A stretch of DNA of 53,852 bases from Aquipseudomonas alcaligenes NBRC 14159. Lineage in GTDB: Bacteria; Pseudomonadota; Gammaproteobacteria; Pseudomonadales; Pseudomonadaceae. Positions 24,612 through 33,387 of the stretch are shown in pieces. Numbering within the stretch: the first letter of the stretch is position 1; every line of letters starts with the position of its first letter. The translations under genes were made by a program, and so were the position numbers. Below the pieces are notes generated by a model that saw only the letters and a program-made list of their open reading frames with translations, was not told where the DNA came from and made no database searches. The stretch covers positions 1 through 53,852 of the forward strand of contig NZ_BATI01000039.1 of NCBI RefSeq assembly GCF_000467105.1, in the 5' to 3' direction.

Positions 24612-26843
24612 TCAGATGCGACGCGCGTAGCGCTTGAGCATGCTCGGCACGTCGAGGATAAGGGCAATGCGCCCATCACCGGTAATGGTAGCGCCAGACA
24701 TGCCGGGAGTACCCTGGAGCATCTTGCCCAGCGGCTTGATCACCACCTCCTCCTGGCCCACCAACTGGTCGACCACGAAGCCGATGCGCTGGCTACCGAC
24801 GGTGAGAATCACCACATGCCCCTCGCGCTGCTGCTCATCGAAGCTGGCACCACTGACCAGCCAGCGCTTGAGGTAGAACAGCGGCAACGCCTTGTCACGC
24901 ACGATGACCACTTCCTGACCATCCACCACGTTGGTGCGTGACAGGTCGAGGTGGAAGATCTCGTTGACGTTGACCAGCGGGAAGGCGAAGGCCTGGTTGC
25001 CCAGCATCACCATCAGCGTCGGCATGATCGCCAGAGTCAGCGGCACCTTGATGATGATCTTCGAGCCCTGACCCTTGGCCGAGTGCACGTCGATGATGCC
25101 ATTGAGCTGGGAGATCTTGGTCTTCACCACATCCATGCCCACACCGCGGCCGGATACGTCGGAAATCTCGGTCTTGGTCGAGAAGCCCGGGGCGAAGATC
25201 AGGTTGAAGCACTCGGTCTCGCTCAGGCGATCCGCTGCGTCCTTGTCCATCAGGCCCTTCTCGACGGCCTTGGCGCGCAGAATCTCCGCATCCATCCCCT
25301 TACCGTCATCGGAAATCGACAGCAGGATATGGTCGCCCTCCTGCTCGGCGGAAAGCACCACACGGCCGGACCGTGCCTTGCCTGCAGCCTCGCGCTCTTC
25401 GGGCATCTCGATGCCGTGGTCGACCGCGTTGCGCACCAAGTGCACCAGCGGGTCGGCCAGGGCCTCGACCAGGTTCTTGTCGAGGTCGGTCTCTTCCCCG
25501 ACCAGCTCCAGGTTGATCTCTTTCTTCAGCTGACGCGCCAGGTCGCGAACCAGTCGCGGGAAACGACCGAAGACTTTCTTGATCGGCTGCATGCGGGTCT
25601 TCATGACCGAAGTCTGCAGGTCCGCCGTCACCACATCGAGGTTGGAAACCGCCTTGGCCATGGCTTCGTCGCCACTGTTCAAGCCGAGGCGTACCAGACG
25701 GTTACGCACCAGCACCAGCTCGCCGACCATATTCATGATCTCGTCCAGGCGCGCGGTGTCGACCCGTACGGTGGTCTCCGCCTCGCTGGCAGCGGCAGGC
25801 CCGCCCGCGGCAGGCGCCGGGGCAGCCACGGCAGGCTTGGCCGGCTCGGGCTTGGCAGCCGGTTTTGCAGCCGGCTCGGCCTTCTTCGGCGGGGCCTTCG
25901 GTGCCGGTGCGGCAGCCGCAGGCTTGGCGGCAACAGGGGCGACCGCTTCTTCGGCAGGGCCGGTGAACTTGCCCTTGCCATGCAACTGATCGAGCAGGGC
26001 TTCGAACTCGTCGTCGGTGATGTCATCACCGCCGGTCGCCTGGGCCGGAGCCGGAGCCGGAGCCGCAGGTTTGACGACCGGAGCAGCCTCTTCGGCAGGG
26101 CCGGTGAACTTGCCCTTGCCATGCAGTTGGTCGAGCAGGGCTTCGAATTCGTCGTCGGTGATCTCGTCGCCGGCACCGGCGGCCGGGGCTGCAGCGGCTG
26201 GCTGGGCGGCCGGAGCAGCGACTTCCTCGGCGGGACCGGCGAACTTGCCCTTGCCGTGCAGCTGATCGAGCAGCGCCTCGAATTCGTCGTCGGTGATCTC
26301 GTCACCGCCGCTTGCTACCGGCGCCTCGGCCGCAGGTTGCTCACCAATGGCGTCCAGCAGCTGTTCGAACTCGTTGTCGGTGATGTCGTCATCGCCCGCC
26401 GCCGCTTCGGCGACCGGCTCAGGCTCGACGGCGCCAGCCAGCTCTTCCTCGCTCTCCGGCTCGGCCAGACGCGCAAGCGCCGCCAGCAGCTCGGGGGACG
26501 CTGGAGTGGGCTCGGTGCGTTCACGCACCTGGCTGAACATCTCGTTGACCGAGTCCAACGCCTGCAGGACCACATCCATCAGCTCGGCAGTCACGCGGCG
26601 CTCACCCTTGCGCAGGATGTCGAACACGTTTTCTGCGATGTGGCAGCACTCCACCAGCTCGTTGAGCTGCAGGAAGCCCGCGCCACCCTTGACGGTGTGG
26701 AAGCCGCGGAAAATGGCATTGAGCAAGTCCATGTCATCGGGTCGGCTTTCCAGCTCGACCAGTTGTTCGGACAACAACTCAAGAATTTCGCCGGCCTCTA
26801 CCAGGAAGTCCTGGAGGATTTCTTCATCGGCGTCGAAGCTCAT
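24612..26843 (-). CDS. cheA: Chemotaxis histidine kinase CheA
   Basis: A 743-residue kinase that phosphorylates CheY and CheB. The Hpt (P1) domain has phospho-His 49 in FHTVKGGAGFL. Residues ~110-355 form a long Ala/Pro/Glu linker with four copies of an acidic amphipathic motif and no recognisable P2 domain. Dimerisation (P3, RVDTARLDEIMNMVGELV), the ATPase domain (P4, LVRNAVDHGIE; SDDGKGM; GRGVGMDVVK) and the CheW-like P5 domain follow. The linker motifs probably replace P2 in catching CheY (see findings). Confidence 0.96.
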   Translation of the reverse strand: MSFDADEEILQDFLVEAGEILELLSEQLVELESRPDDMDLLNAIFRGFHTVKGGAGFLQLNELVECCHIAENVFDILRKGERRVTAELMDVVLQALDSVNEMFSQVRERTEPTPASPELLAALARLAEPESEEELAGAVEPEPVAEAAAGDDDITDNEFEQLLDAIGEQPAAEAPVASGGDEITDDEFEALLDQLHGKGKFAGPAEEVAAPAAQPAAAAPAAGAGDEITDDEFEALLDQLHGKGKFTGPAEEAAPVVKPAAPAPAPAQATGGDDITDDEFEALLDQLHGKGKFTGPAEEAVAPVAAKPAAAAPAPKAPPKKAEPAAKPAAKPEPAKPAVAAPAPAAGGPAAASEAETTVRVDTARLDEIMNMVGELVLVRNRLVRLGLNSGDEAMAKAVSNLDVVTADLQTSVMKTRMQPIKKVFGRFPRLVRDLARQLKKEINLELVGEETDLDKNLVEALADPLVHLVRNAVDHGIEMPEEREAAGKARSGRVVLSAEQEGDHILLSISDDGKGMDAEILRAKAVEKGLMDKDAADRLSETECFNLIFAPGFSTKTEISDVSGRGVGMDVVKTKISQLNGIIDVHSAKGQGSKIIIKVPLTLAIMPTLMVMLGNQAFAFPLVNVNEIFHLDLSRTNVVDGQEVVIVRDKALPLFYLKRWLVSGASFDEQQREGHVVILTVGSQRIGFVVDQLVGQEEVVIKPLGKMLQGTPGMSGATITGDGRIALILDVPSMLKRYARRI
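25953..26390 (-). repeat. four motif repeats in the CheA linker
   Basis: Copies near residues 153-166, 182-204, 228-250 and 274-296. The last three are nearly identical, ITDDEFEALLDQLHGKGKF followed by A/T-G-P-A-E-E; the first is the shorter, divergent DITDNEFEQLLDAI. They are spaced by 25-30 residues of Ala/Pro-rich sequence. At DNA level they are also strongly alike, which allows expansion or loss by recombination. Confidence 0.85.
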
Positions 26844-26872
26844 CGGTGCGCTCCAAAGGCTCTGTTAGAGCC

Positions 26873-27661
26873 CTAAAATCCAAGGCTGGACAGCAGATCG
26901 TCGACATCGTCCTGACTGGACGCGACGTCATCACGCTTATCGGCATGTATCTGCGGACCTTCACCCCTGGAAGGCTCTTTTTGTTGTTTTTGCTCGGCGC
27001 GCAGCGCATCCATGTCGTGCTGGATGCCGGCAAAGCGATCGACATGGCTGGCCATCAGCATCAACTTGAGCAGATCGCGCTCCACTTCGGTGACCAGTTG
27101 GGTCACGCGCTTGATCACCTGACCGGTGAGGTCCTGGAAGTCCTGCGCCAGCAAGATGTCGTTCAGCTGGCTGGACAGTTTCTGACTATCACGCTCGCTG
27201 CGCGCCAGAAACAGCTCAATACGCTTGGCCAGGTCACGGAAGGCGTCTGCGCCCATCTCGCGGCGCATGAACTTGCCCCACTCGACAGACAGCCCCTTGG
27301 CCTCATCGCCCAGGTCGTTGACCAGCGGCGCGCTCTGCTCGACCAGGTCCATGGTGCGGTTGGCCGCTTTCTCGGTCATCTGCACCACATAGGACAGACG
27401 CTCGGTGGCATCGGAAATCTGCGAAATTTCCTGGGCATGCGGGTTGTGCGGATCAACCTGGAAATTGACGATCGCGTTGTGCAACTCGCGGGTGAGCTTG
27501 CCGATCTCCTGATAGAGACCGTGGTCACGCGCCTTGTTGAGTTCGTGAATCAGGCCTACCGCCTCACCGAAACGACCTTTCTCAAGGCTGTCGACAAGTT
27601 GCGTGGCGTGTTGCTTCAGGGTCGATTCGAGTTCGCCCAGATGTGAATCATCGTGTGCCAT
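26873..27661 (-). CDS. cheZ: CheY-P phosphatase CheZ
   Basis: A 262-residue, mostly helical protein that dephosphorylates CheY-P. The long helical hairpin contains the catalytic Gln in the segment LLAQDFQDLTGQVIKRV. A flexible, charged tract (~220-247) leads to the C-terminal CheY-binding peptide SSQDDVDDLLSSLGF. The length exceeds that of E. coli CheZ (214), as usual in Pseudomonas. It lies between cheY and cheA. Confidence 0.95.
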   Translation of the reverse strand: MAHDDSHLGELESTLKQHATQLVDSLEKGRFGEAVGLIHELNKARDHGLYQEIGKLTRELHNAIVNFQVDPHNPHAQEISQISDATERLSYVVQMTEKAANRTMDLVEQSAPLVNDLGDEAKGLSVEWGKFMRREMGADAFRDLAKRIELFLARSERDSQKLSSQLNDILLAQDFQDLTGQVIKRVTQLVTEVERDLLKLMLMASHVDRFAGIQHDMDALRAEQKQQKEPSRGEGPQIHADKRDDVASSQDDVDDLLSSLGF

Positions 27662-27680
27662 AGCGCCCTCGCGGCGGACA

Positions 27681-28067
27681 TCAGCCGTTAACCCGTTCGA
27701 AGATCTTCTCGATCTTCTCCTTCAGCACCTGGGCAGTGAACGGCTTGACTACATAACCGTTAACGCCAGCCTGGGCGGCCTCGATGATCTGTTCGCGCTT
27801 GGCCTCGGCGGTGACCATCAGCACCGGCAGGGTCTTCAGGCGCTCGTCGGCGCGCACCGCGCGCAGCAGGTCGATACCGGTCATGCCGGGCATGTTCCAG
27901 TCGGTCACCAGAAAATCGAAGCTGCCGCTCTGCAACATGGGCAGTGCCGTGTTGCCGTCGTCAGCCTCCGCCGTGTTGGTGAACCCCAGATCACGCAGGA
28001 GGTTCTTGATGATCCGTCGCATCGTCGAGAAATCGTCAACGATGAGGATTTTCATGTTCTTGTCCAA
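27681..28067 (-). CDS. cheY: Chemotaxis response regulator CheY
   Basis: A 128-residue single receiver domain that binds the motor switch FliM when phosphorylated. The acidic pair DD follows ILIV, the phospho-acceptor is Asp 56 (VTDWNMPG), the conserved Thr is in VTAEAK, and Lys in VVKPF. TTG 28067 is chosen because GGAGG lies 5 nt upstream; an in-frame ATG at 28055 (MKILIVDD) would give the usual 124-residue form but with 17-nt spacing. The start is uncertain, the identity is not. Confidence 0.95.
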   Translation of the reverse strand: MDKNMKILIVDDFSTMRRIIKNLLRDLGFTNTAEADDGNTALPMLQSGSFDFLVTDWNMPGMTGIDLLRAVRADERLKTLPVLMVTAEAKREQIIEAAQAGVNGYVVKPFTAQVLKEKIEKIFERVNG

Positions 28068-28137
28068 GTCGACCTCCGTACAGTCTAAACACCGCCGGTA
28101 TCCCGACAGTGTCGCAAATCATGGAACCGGCTGGCTC

Positions 28138-28884
28138 TCAGCTGACCCGCCACTCACCCAGCCTGGCCCGCAGACGCGCGGCGCACTGGCTGTGCAACTG
28201 GCTGACCCGGGATTCGCTGACCCCCAAGACTTCGCCGATTTCCTTCAAATTCAATTCTTCGTCGTAGTACAGCGACAAAACCAGGCGCTCGCGCTCCGGC
28301 AGATGAGCGATGGCATCGGCCAGTGCCGCCTGGAATCGCTCATCCTCAAGACCATGCAGGGGCCCGCTGTGACTACTGCTGACATCCTCGCTCAGCCCCC
28401 CGTGCTCACCGTCCTGTACCAGATCGTCAAAGCTGAACAGGCGGCTACCCAGAGTATCGCCAAGGATGCCGTAGTAATCTTCGAGACTCAATTGGAGTTC
28501 GGCCGCAACCTCTTGATCTTTAGCGTCTCTTCCGGTGCGGGCCTCGATCGCGCGAATGGCATCGCTGACCATGCGGGTGTTGCGGTGTACCGAACGCGGT
28601 GCCCAGTCGCCCTTGCGCACCTCGTCGAGCATGGCGCCGCGGATGCGGATGCCGGCGTAGGTTTCGAAGCTGGCGCCCTTGCTGCCATCGTATTTTTTTG
28701 ACGCTTCCAGCAGACCGATCATGCCCGCCTGGATCAGGTCGTCGACCTGAACACTGGCCGGCAGGCGTGCCAACAGATGATAGGCGATGCGCTTGACCAG
28801 CGGCGCATAGCGCTCGATCAACTGGTGCTGGGAATCCTGCGCCTGCGCCTTGTTGTACATGCGAAGTCCACTGGCTGCTGTCAT
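28138..28884 (-). CDS. fliA: Flagellar sigma factor FliA (sigma-28)
   Basis: A 248-residue sigma factor for late flagellar genes. Region 2 is visible in PLVKRIAYHLLARLP and DLIQAGMIGLLEASKKYD, region 3 in the centre, and region 4 in LPERERLVLSLYYDEELNLKEIGEVLGVSESRVSQLH (quoted in parts: ERLVLSLYYDEEL, GVSESRVSQLH). The ATG at 28884 overlaps the fleN stop (ATGA); the longer frame runs back through fleN and is not used. HsbA/FlgM, partly encoded here, control its activity. Confidence 0.95.
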   Translation of the reverse strand: MTAASGLRMYNKAQAQDSQHQLIERYAPLVKRIAYHLLARLPASVQVDDLIQAGMIGLLEASKKYDGSKGASFETYAGIRIRGAMLDEVRKGDWAPRSVHRNTRMVSDAIRAIEARTGRDAKDQEVAAELQLSLEDYYGILGDTLGSRLFSFDDLVQDGEHGGLSEDVSSSHSGPLHGLEDERFQAALADAIAHLPERERLVLSLYYDEELNLKEIGEVLGVSESRVSQLHSQCAARLRARLGEWRVS

Positions 28885-29714
28885 ACCGCCGTCCCCGCGA
28901 TCGGCTGCTGCACCAGACGCTCGACGAAGAACTCCAGATGGCCGCGCGGGTTGGCCGGAAGCGGCCACGTGTCGACTTTCTGGGCGATCGCCTTGAACGC
29001 CAGTGCGCATTTCGAGCGCGGGAAGGCTTCATATACCGCGCGCTGCTTCTGCACGGCCTTGCGGACGGATTCGTCGTAGGGAACGGCGCCGACGTACTGC
29101 AGGGCCACATCGAGAAAACGGTCGGTTACCTTGGTCAGCTTAGCAAACAGATTGCGTCCTTCCTGCGGACTGTGAGCCATGTTGGCCAGCACGCGGAAGC
29201 GGCTCATGCCGTAGTCGCGGTTGAGCAGCTTGATCAGCGCGTAGGCGTCGGTGATCGAGGTCGGCTCGTCGCACACCACCACCAGCACTTCCTGGGCGGC
29301 GCGGACGAAGCTGACCACGCCGTCGCCGATGCCGGCGGCCGTATCGATCACCAGCACGTCGAGGTTGTCACTGATATCACTGAAGGCCTGGATCAGGCCG
29401 GCATGCTGCACCGGCGACAGCTGCACCATGCTCTGCGTACCGGACGCTGCGGGCACGATACGGATGCCGCCGGGCCCCTGCAGCAGCACGTCCTTAAGGT
29501 CGCATTCGCCATTGATCACATCGGCCAGGGTGCGCTTGGGGGTCAGGCCGAGCAGCACGTCAACATTGGCAAGACCAAGGTCGGCGTCCATCAGCATGAC
29601 CCGGCGACCAAGGTCGGCCAGTGCCAGCGACAGATTCACCGACACGTTGGTCTTGCCGACGCCGCCCTTGCCGCCAGTCACCGCGATCACCTGTACGGGA
29701 TGCATACTACCCAT
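28881..29714 (-). CDS. fleN: Flagellar number regulator FleN (FlhG)
   Basis: A 277-residue ParA/MinD-type ATPase that binds FleQ and limits the cell to one flagellum. The P-loop is GGKGGVGKT at residues 14-22, followed by VMLMDADLGLANVDVLLG and LDVLVIDTAAGIGD. It lies in the order flhF-fleN-fliA. A 98-bp gap separates it from flhF, in which I saw no clear promoter. Confidence 0.95.
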   Translation of the reverse strand: MGSMHPVQVIAVTGGKGGVGKTNVSVNLSLALADLGRRVMLMDADLGLANVDVLLGLTPKRTLADVINGECDLKDVLLQGPGGIRIVPAASGTQSMVQLSPVQHAGLIQAFSDISDNLDVLVIDTAAGIGDGVVSFVRAAQEVLVVVCDEPTSITDAYALIKLLNRDYGMSRFRVLANMAHSPQEGRNLFAKLTKVTDRFLDVALQYVGAVPYDESVRKAVQKQRAVYEAFPRSKCALAFKAIAQKVDTWPLPANPRGHLEFFVERLVQQPIAGTAV

Positions 29715-29812
29715 GTTCTTCTCTTTACCTTGTCTTGCCTGGTCTGGGCTGGTCGGGCAACTTCACCGACCCTTTCCTACACACTAGAACGCCTTGTCCG
29801 CCGACGCCTGCC

Positions 29813-31135
29813 CTACCCTGCACGGCGCGGATGATAGAAGCCCGCGAACATATCGGCCATGGCTTCTTCACTCGGATCTTCGGCAGCCTGCAGGCTCACG
29901 GCACGGCTCACCAGTTGGTGGCTGCGCGGCACCTGCAGATCGTCCGGAATCTTCGGCCCATCTGCCAGATAGGCTACCGGGAGATGCTGGCTGATAGCCA
30001 GCCCCAGAACCTCACCGAGATTGGCCGCCTCGTCCACCTTGCTCAGGATGGACCCGGCCAGGCCGCAGTGCTTGTAGCTGTGATAGGCCGCCTTGAGCAC
30101 CTGAGCCTGGCTGGTGGCAGCCAGCACCAGATAATTCTTGGCCTTCAGGCCGCGCACGGCCAGGCTGTCCAGCTGCTGACGCAGGGCCGGATCATTGCCA
30201 GGCAGGCCGGCGGTGTCGATCAGGATCACCTTCTTGCGTGCCAGCGGCGCCAGCGCCTGGACCAGCGATTGCCCTGGCTCGACCTGGGTCACCGGCACGT
30301 TGAGGATGCGACCGAGGGTCTTGATCTGCTCCTGGGCGCCGATGCGGAAGCAGTCCATGCTGACTAGGGCGATGCTCTGCGAGCCGTACTTCAGCACGTA
30401 GCGAGCCGCCATCTTGGCCAGGGTGGTGGTCTTGCCCATACCGGCCGGCCCGACCAGGGCAATGACACCGCCCTCCTCCAGCGGCTCCACCGCCGGAGTT
30501 CTGATCGCGTGAGCCAGGTGAGCCAGCAGCATTCGCCAGGCCTGCTTCGGCTCGGCGACCTTGGCCACACGTTCCAGCAGGGCCTTGGACAGCTCGGCAG
30601 ACAGGCCCATGCGCTGCAGGCGACGCCACAGGTTGGCCTGCTGCGGCTTGCGGTTCTGCAACTGGCCCCAGGCGATGGAGCCCAGCTGCACCTCGATCAG
30701 CTCGCGCAGGCCGTGCAGCTCGAAGCGCATGGCGTCGAGGGCATGCTGATCGACTGGCGCCGCCGCGGCGCGAGCCGGCTGCGGCTGGGCGGCGGCAACC
30801 GGACGCTGCACCTTGACTGCAGTAGCCGGCAGCTCGGGCGCGATCAGCGATTCGTTGGCGAACAGCTGGCGATCCTTGCGCTCGTCGGCCACGGCGCGGA
30901 TGGTCAGCTCCGCCTGAGCGTTGGCGATTTTCGCCTGGGTCTTGCGCAGCTCGGCCTCCAGGGCCGGATTGGGCGTACGCGCCGGGGTAGCCGGCTGGTA
31001 ATCCAGCGCCGCAGTCAGCTCCACGCCGCCGGCCACGCGGCGATTGCCGATGATGGCGGCATCGGCGCCCAGTTCGTCACGCACCAGCTTCATGGCGGTA
31101 CGCATATCGGCGGCGAAGAAGCGTTTGACTTGCAT
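29813..31135 (-). CDS. flhF: Signal-recognition-type GTPase FlhF
   Basis: A 440-residue GTPase that places the flagellum at the pole. The N-terminal basic part (MQVKRFFAADMRTAMKLVRD) and a variable linker precede the NG domain. The P-loop GPAGMGKTT is at ~229-237, followed by IALVSMDCFRIGAQEQ and VILIDTAGLPGND. It starts 12 bp after flhA. Confidence 0.95.
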   Translation of the reverse strand: MQVKRFFAADMRTAMKLVRDELGADAAIIGNRRVAGGVELTAALDYQPATPARTPNPALEAELRKTQAKIANAQAELTIRAVADERKDRQLFANESLIAPELPATAVKVQRPVAAAQPQPARAAAAPVDQHALDAMRFELHGLRELIEVQLGSIAWGQLQNRKPQQANLWRRLQRMGLSAELSKALLERVAKVAEPKQAWRMLLAHLAHAIRTPAVEPLEEGGVIALVGPAGMGKTTTLAKMAARYVLKYGSQSIALVSMDCFRIGAQEQIKTLGRILNVPVTQVEPGQSLVQALAPLARKKVILIDTAGLPGNDPALRQQLDSLAVRGLKAKNYLVLAATSQAQVLKAAYHSYKHCGLAGSILSKVDEAANLGEVLGLAISQHLPVAYLADGPKIPDDLQVPRSHQLVSRAVSLQAAEDPSEEAMADMFAGFYHPRRAG

Positions 31136-31147
31136 GGCTTAGAACCC

Positions 31148-33277
31148 TCAGTTCTGGCCGACCGTGGCGACGATCGTGACCTGCTTGTTATCCGGTATTT
31201 CCTGGTAGGCCAGTACGTGCATGCTGGGTACGGCGAGCCGCGCAAAGCGCGAGAGCATCGCCCGGACCGGGCCGGCTACCAGCAGGATCACCGGTTTGCC
31301 GAGCATTTCCTGGCGCTGCGCCGCTTCCACCAGGGAGCGTTGCAGCTTCTCGGCCATGCCGGGTTCGAGGAGGATGCCATCCTCGGAGCCCTGACCGGCC
31401 TTCTGCAGGCTATTCAGCAATAACTGTTCCAACCTGGGTTCCAGGGTGATCACAGGCAGCTCCGGCTCTAGTCCCACAATGCTTTGCACGATTGCACGGG
31501 AAAGAGCGACGCGGACTGCAGCGACCATCGCGGCGGGATCTTGACTCTTGCTCGCGACGTTGGAGATCGCCTCGGCAATGCTGCGAATGTCGCGCACCGG
31601 TACCTGTTCGGCCAGCAGTGTCTGCAGCACCTTGAGCAGGGTCGACAGCGAGACCATGCCCGGCACCAGCTCTTCGGCCAGTTTCGGCGAGCTCTTGGCC
31701 AGCAGTTGCAGCAGCTGCTGCACTTCCTCATGACCGAGCAGCTCATGGGCGTGCTTGTGCAGCACCTGGTTGAGGTGAGTGGCAACCACGGTACTGGCGT
31801 CCACCACGGTGTAGCCCAGCGATTGCGCCTGGTCGCGCTGGGTCGGGTCGATCCACACCGCCTCCAGACCGAACGCCGGATCTTTGGCGGCGATGCCGTT
31901 GAGGGTACCGAATACCTGGCCGGGGTTGATCGCCAGCTCGCGCTCCGGGTAGACCTCCGCCTCCGCCACGCTGACGCCCATCAGGGTCAGGCGATAGGCA
32001 TTGGGCAGCAGGTCGAGGTTGTCGCGGATATGTACCGACGGCATCAGGAAGCCCATCTCCTGCGACAGCTTCTTGCGCACGCCCTTGATCCGCGCGAGCA
32101 ACTGGCCACCCTGGTTGCGATCGACCAGCGGGATCAGGCGGTAGCCGACCTCCAGGCCGACCATGTCCACCGGGGTCACGTCGTCCCAGCCCAGCTCCTT
32201 GACCTCCTGGGCCTTCTGCGCCGGCAGCAGCTCCTGCTGGCGCTTGACCTCCTTGACCTCCTCTTCCTTGACCTTGCGCTGCTTGTTGGCAATCCAGTAC
32301 GCGGCACCGGCAGCCACCAGACCGAGGCTGATGAACGAGAAATGCGGCATGCCCGGCACCAGGCCCATGGCGATCATGATCGCGGCCGCCACGGCCAAAG
32401 CCTTGGGCGAGGCGAACATCTGCCGGCTGACCTGGGCCCCCATGTCCTCGGAAGTGGATACCCGGGTGACCATGATGGCGGCCGCAGTGGACAACAGCAG
32501 CGAAGGGATCTGCGCTACCAGACCGTCACCGATGGTCAGCAGGGTGTAAATTCGCCCGGCTTCGGAGAATGGCAGATCATGCTGGGCCACGCCGATGGCG
32601 ATACCGCCAATCAGGTTGATGAAGAGAATCAGCAGGCCGGCAATGGCGTCGCCACGGACGAACTTCGAGGCACCGTCCATCGAGCCGTAGAAGTCGGCCT
32701 CCTGGGCCACCTCGGCACGCCGCTTCTTGGCCTCGGCCTGATCGATCAGACCGGCATTGAGGTCCGCGTCGATGGCCATCTGCTTGCCGGGCATGGCGTC
32801 GAGGGTGAAGCGCGCACTCACCTCGGAAATCCGCCCGGCGCCCTTGGTAACCACCACGAAGTTGATGATCATCAGGATGGCGAACACCACGGCACCCACC
32901 ACGTAGTTGCCGCCGATCACCACTTCACCGAACGCCTGGATCACCTTGCCCGCGGCGTCGTGGCCCTCCTGGCCGTGCAGCAGCACCACGCGCGTGGAGG
33001 CCACGTTCAGCGCCAGGCGCAGCAGCGTCGCGGCCAGCAGGATGGTGGGGAACACGGCGAAGTCCAGCGGCCGCAGCGAGTAGATGGCGACCAGCAGGAC
33101 CACGATGGACAGGGCAATACTGAAAGTGAACAGCACGTCGAGCAGGAACGGCGGGATCGGCAGCATGACCATGGCGAGCATGACCAGCAGCAGCAGCGGA
33201 ATACCCAGATTGCCGTGGCGCAACCCGGCCAGGTTGCTGCGTACGTCACCGATGAGTTGAGCACGATCCACTGCCAC
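31148..33277 (-). CDS. flhA: Flagellar export gate protein FlhA
   Basis: A 709-residue protein with eight N-terminal membrane helices and a large cytoplasmic domain that docks chaperone-substrate complexes. The FHIPEP-type signature region is seen as NYVVGAVVFAILMIINFVVV and the following GRISEVSARFTLDAMPGKQM. The start is GTG 33277 (V-A-V-D-R-A read as M), preceded by GGGGA; no ATG suits. A sigma-54 promoter lies ~58 bp upstream. Confidence 0.95.
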   Translation of the reverse strand: MAVDRAQLIGDVRSNLAGLRHGNLGIPLLLLVMLAMVMLPIPPFLLDVLFTFSIALSIVVLLVAIYSLRPLDFAVFPTILLAATLLRLALNVASTRVVLLHGQEGHDAAGKVIQAFGEVVIGGNYVVGAVVFAILMIINFVVVTKGAGRISEVSARFTLDAMPGKQMAIDADLNAGLIDQAEAKKRRAEVAQEADFYGSMDGASKFVRGDAIAGLLILFINLIGGIAIGVAQHDLPFSEAGRIYTLLTIGDGLVAQIPSLLLSTAAAIMVTRVSTSEDMGAQVSRQMFASPKALAVAAAIMIAMGLVPGMPHFSFISLGLVAAGAAYWIANKQRKVKEEEVKEVKRQQELLPAQKAQEVKELGWDDVTPVDMVGLEVGYRLIPLVDRNQGGQLLARIKGVRKKLSQEMGFLMPSVHIRDNLDLLPNAYRLTLMGVSVAEAEVYPERELAINPGQVFGTLNGIAAKDPAFGLEAVWIDPTQRDQAQSLGYTVVDASTVVATHLNQVLHKHAHELLGHEEVQQLLQLLAKSSPKLAEELVPGMVSLSTLLKVLQTLLAEQVPVRDIRSIAEAISNVASKSQDPAAMVAAVRVALSRAIVQSIVGLEPELPVITLEPRLEQLLLNSLQKAGQGSEDGILLEPGMAEKLQRSLVEAAQRQEMLGKPVILLVAGPVRAMLSRFARLAVPSMHVLAYQEIPDNKQVTIVATVGQN

Positions 33278-33334
33278 TTGTTTTCCCCAGCCAATTCAAT
33301 CTTTTGACGCGAACAGGCGCCTTGCAGGGGTATT

Positions 33335-33350
33335 GGCAAGAAGCATTCCA
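33335..33350 (-). promoter_or_regulatory. sigma-54 promoter candidate for flhA-flhF-fleN
   Basis: TGGAATGCTTCTTGCC on the - strand has GG-N10-GC spacing and TTGC at -12. RNA would start near 33323, giving a 46-nt leader. This fits the known RpoN/FleQ dependence of flhA in Pseudomonas. Confidence 0.65.
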
Positions 33351-33354
33351 ACTC

Positions 33355-33379
33355 GGCTCTGCCCCGTGTGGGCAGAGCC
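33355..33379. terminator. hairpin after the lysozyme-like gene
   Basis: Ten-bp arms GGCTCTGCCC/GGGCAGAGCC with a 5-nt loop end a few bases upstream of the flhA promoter. There is no T-tract on the - strand, so it may end or protect the upstream mRNA rather than be a classical terminator. Confidence 0.55.
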
Positions 33380-33387
33380 TTATTCGC

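Noticed and set aside
25953..26390. Direct repeats as a CRISPR-like array
   Set aside because: They are in-frame codon repeats of the CheA linker, longer than CRISPR repeats and with related, low-complexity spacers.
28068..28137. Sigma-28 promoter between fliA and cheY
   Set aside because: No GCCGATAA-like -10 with a suitable -35 could be found in this gap.
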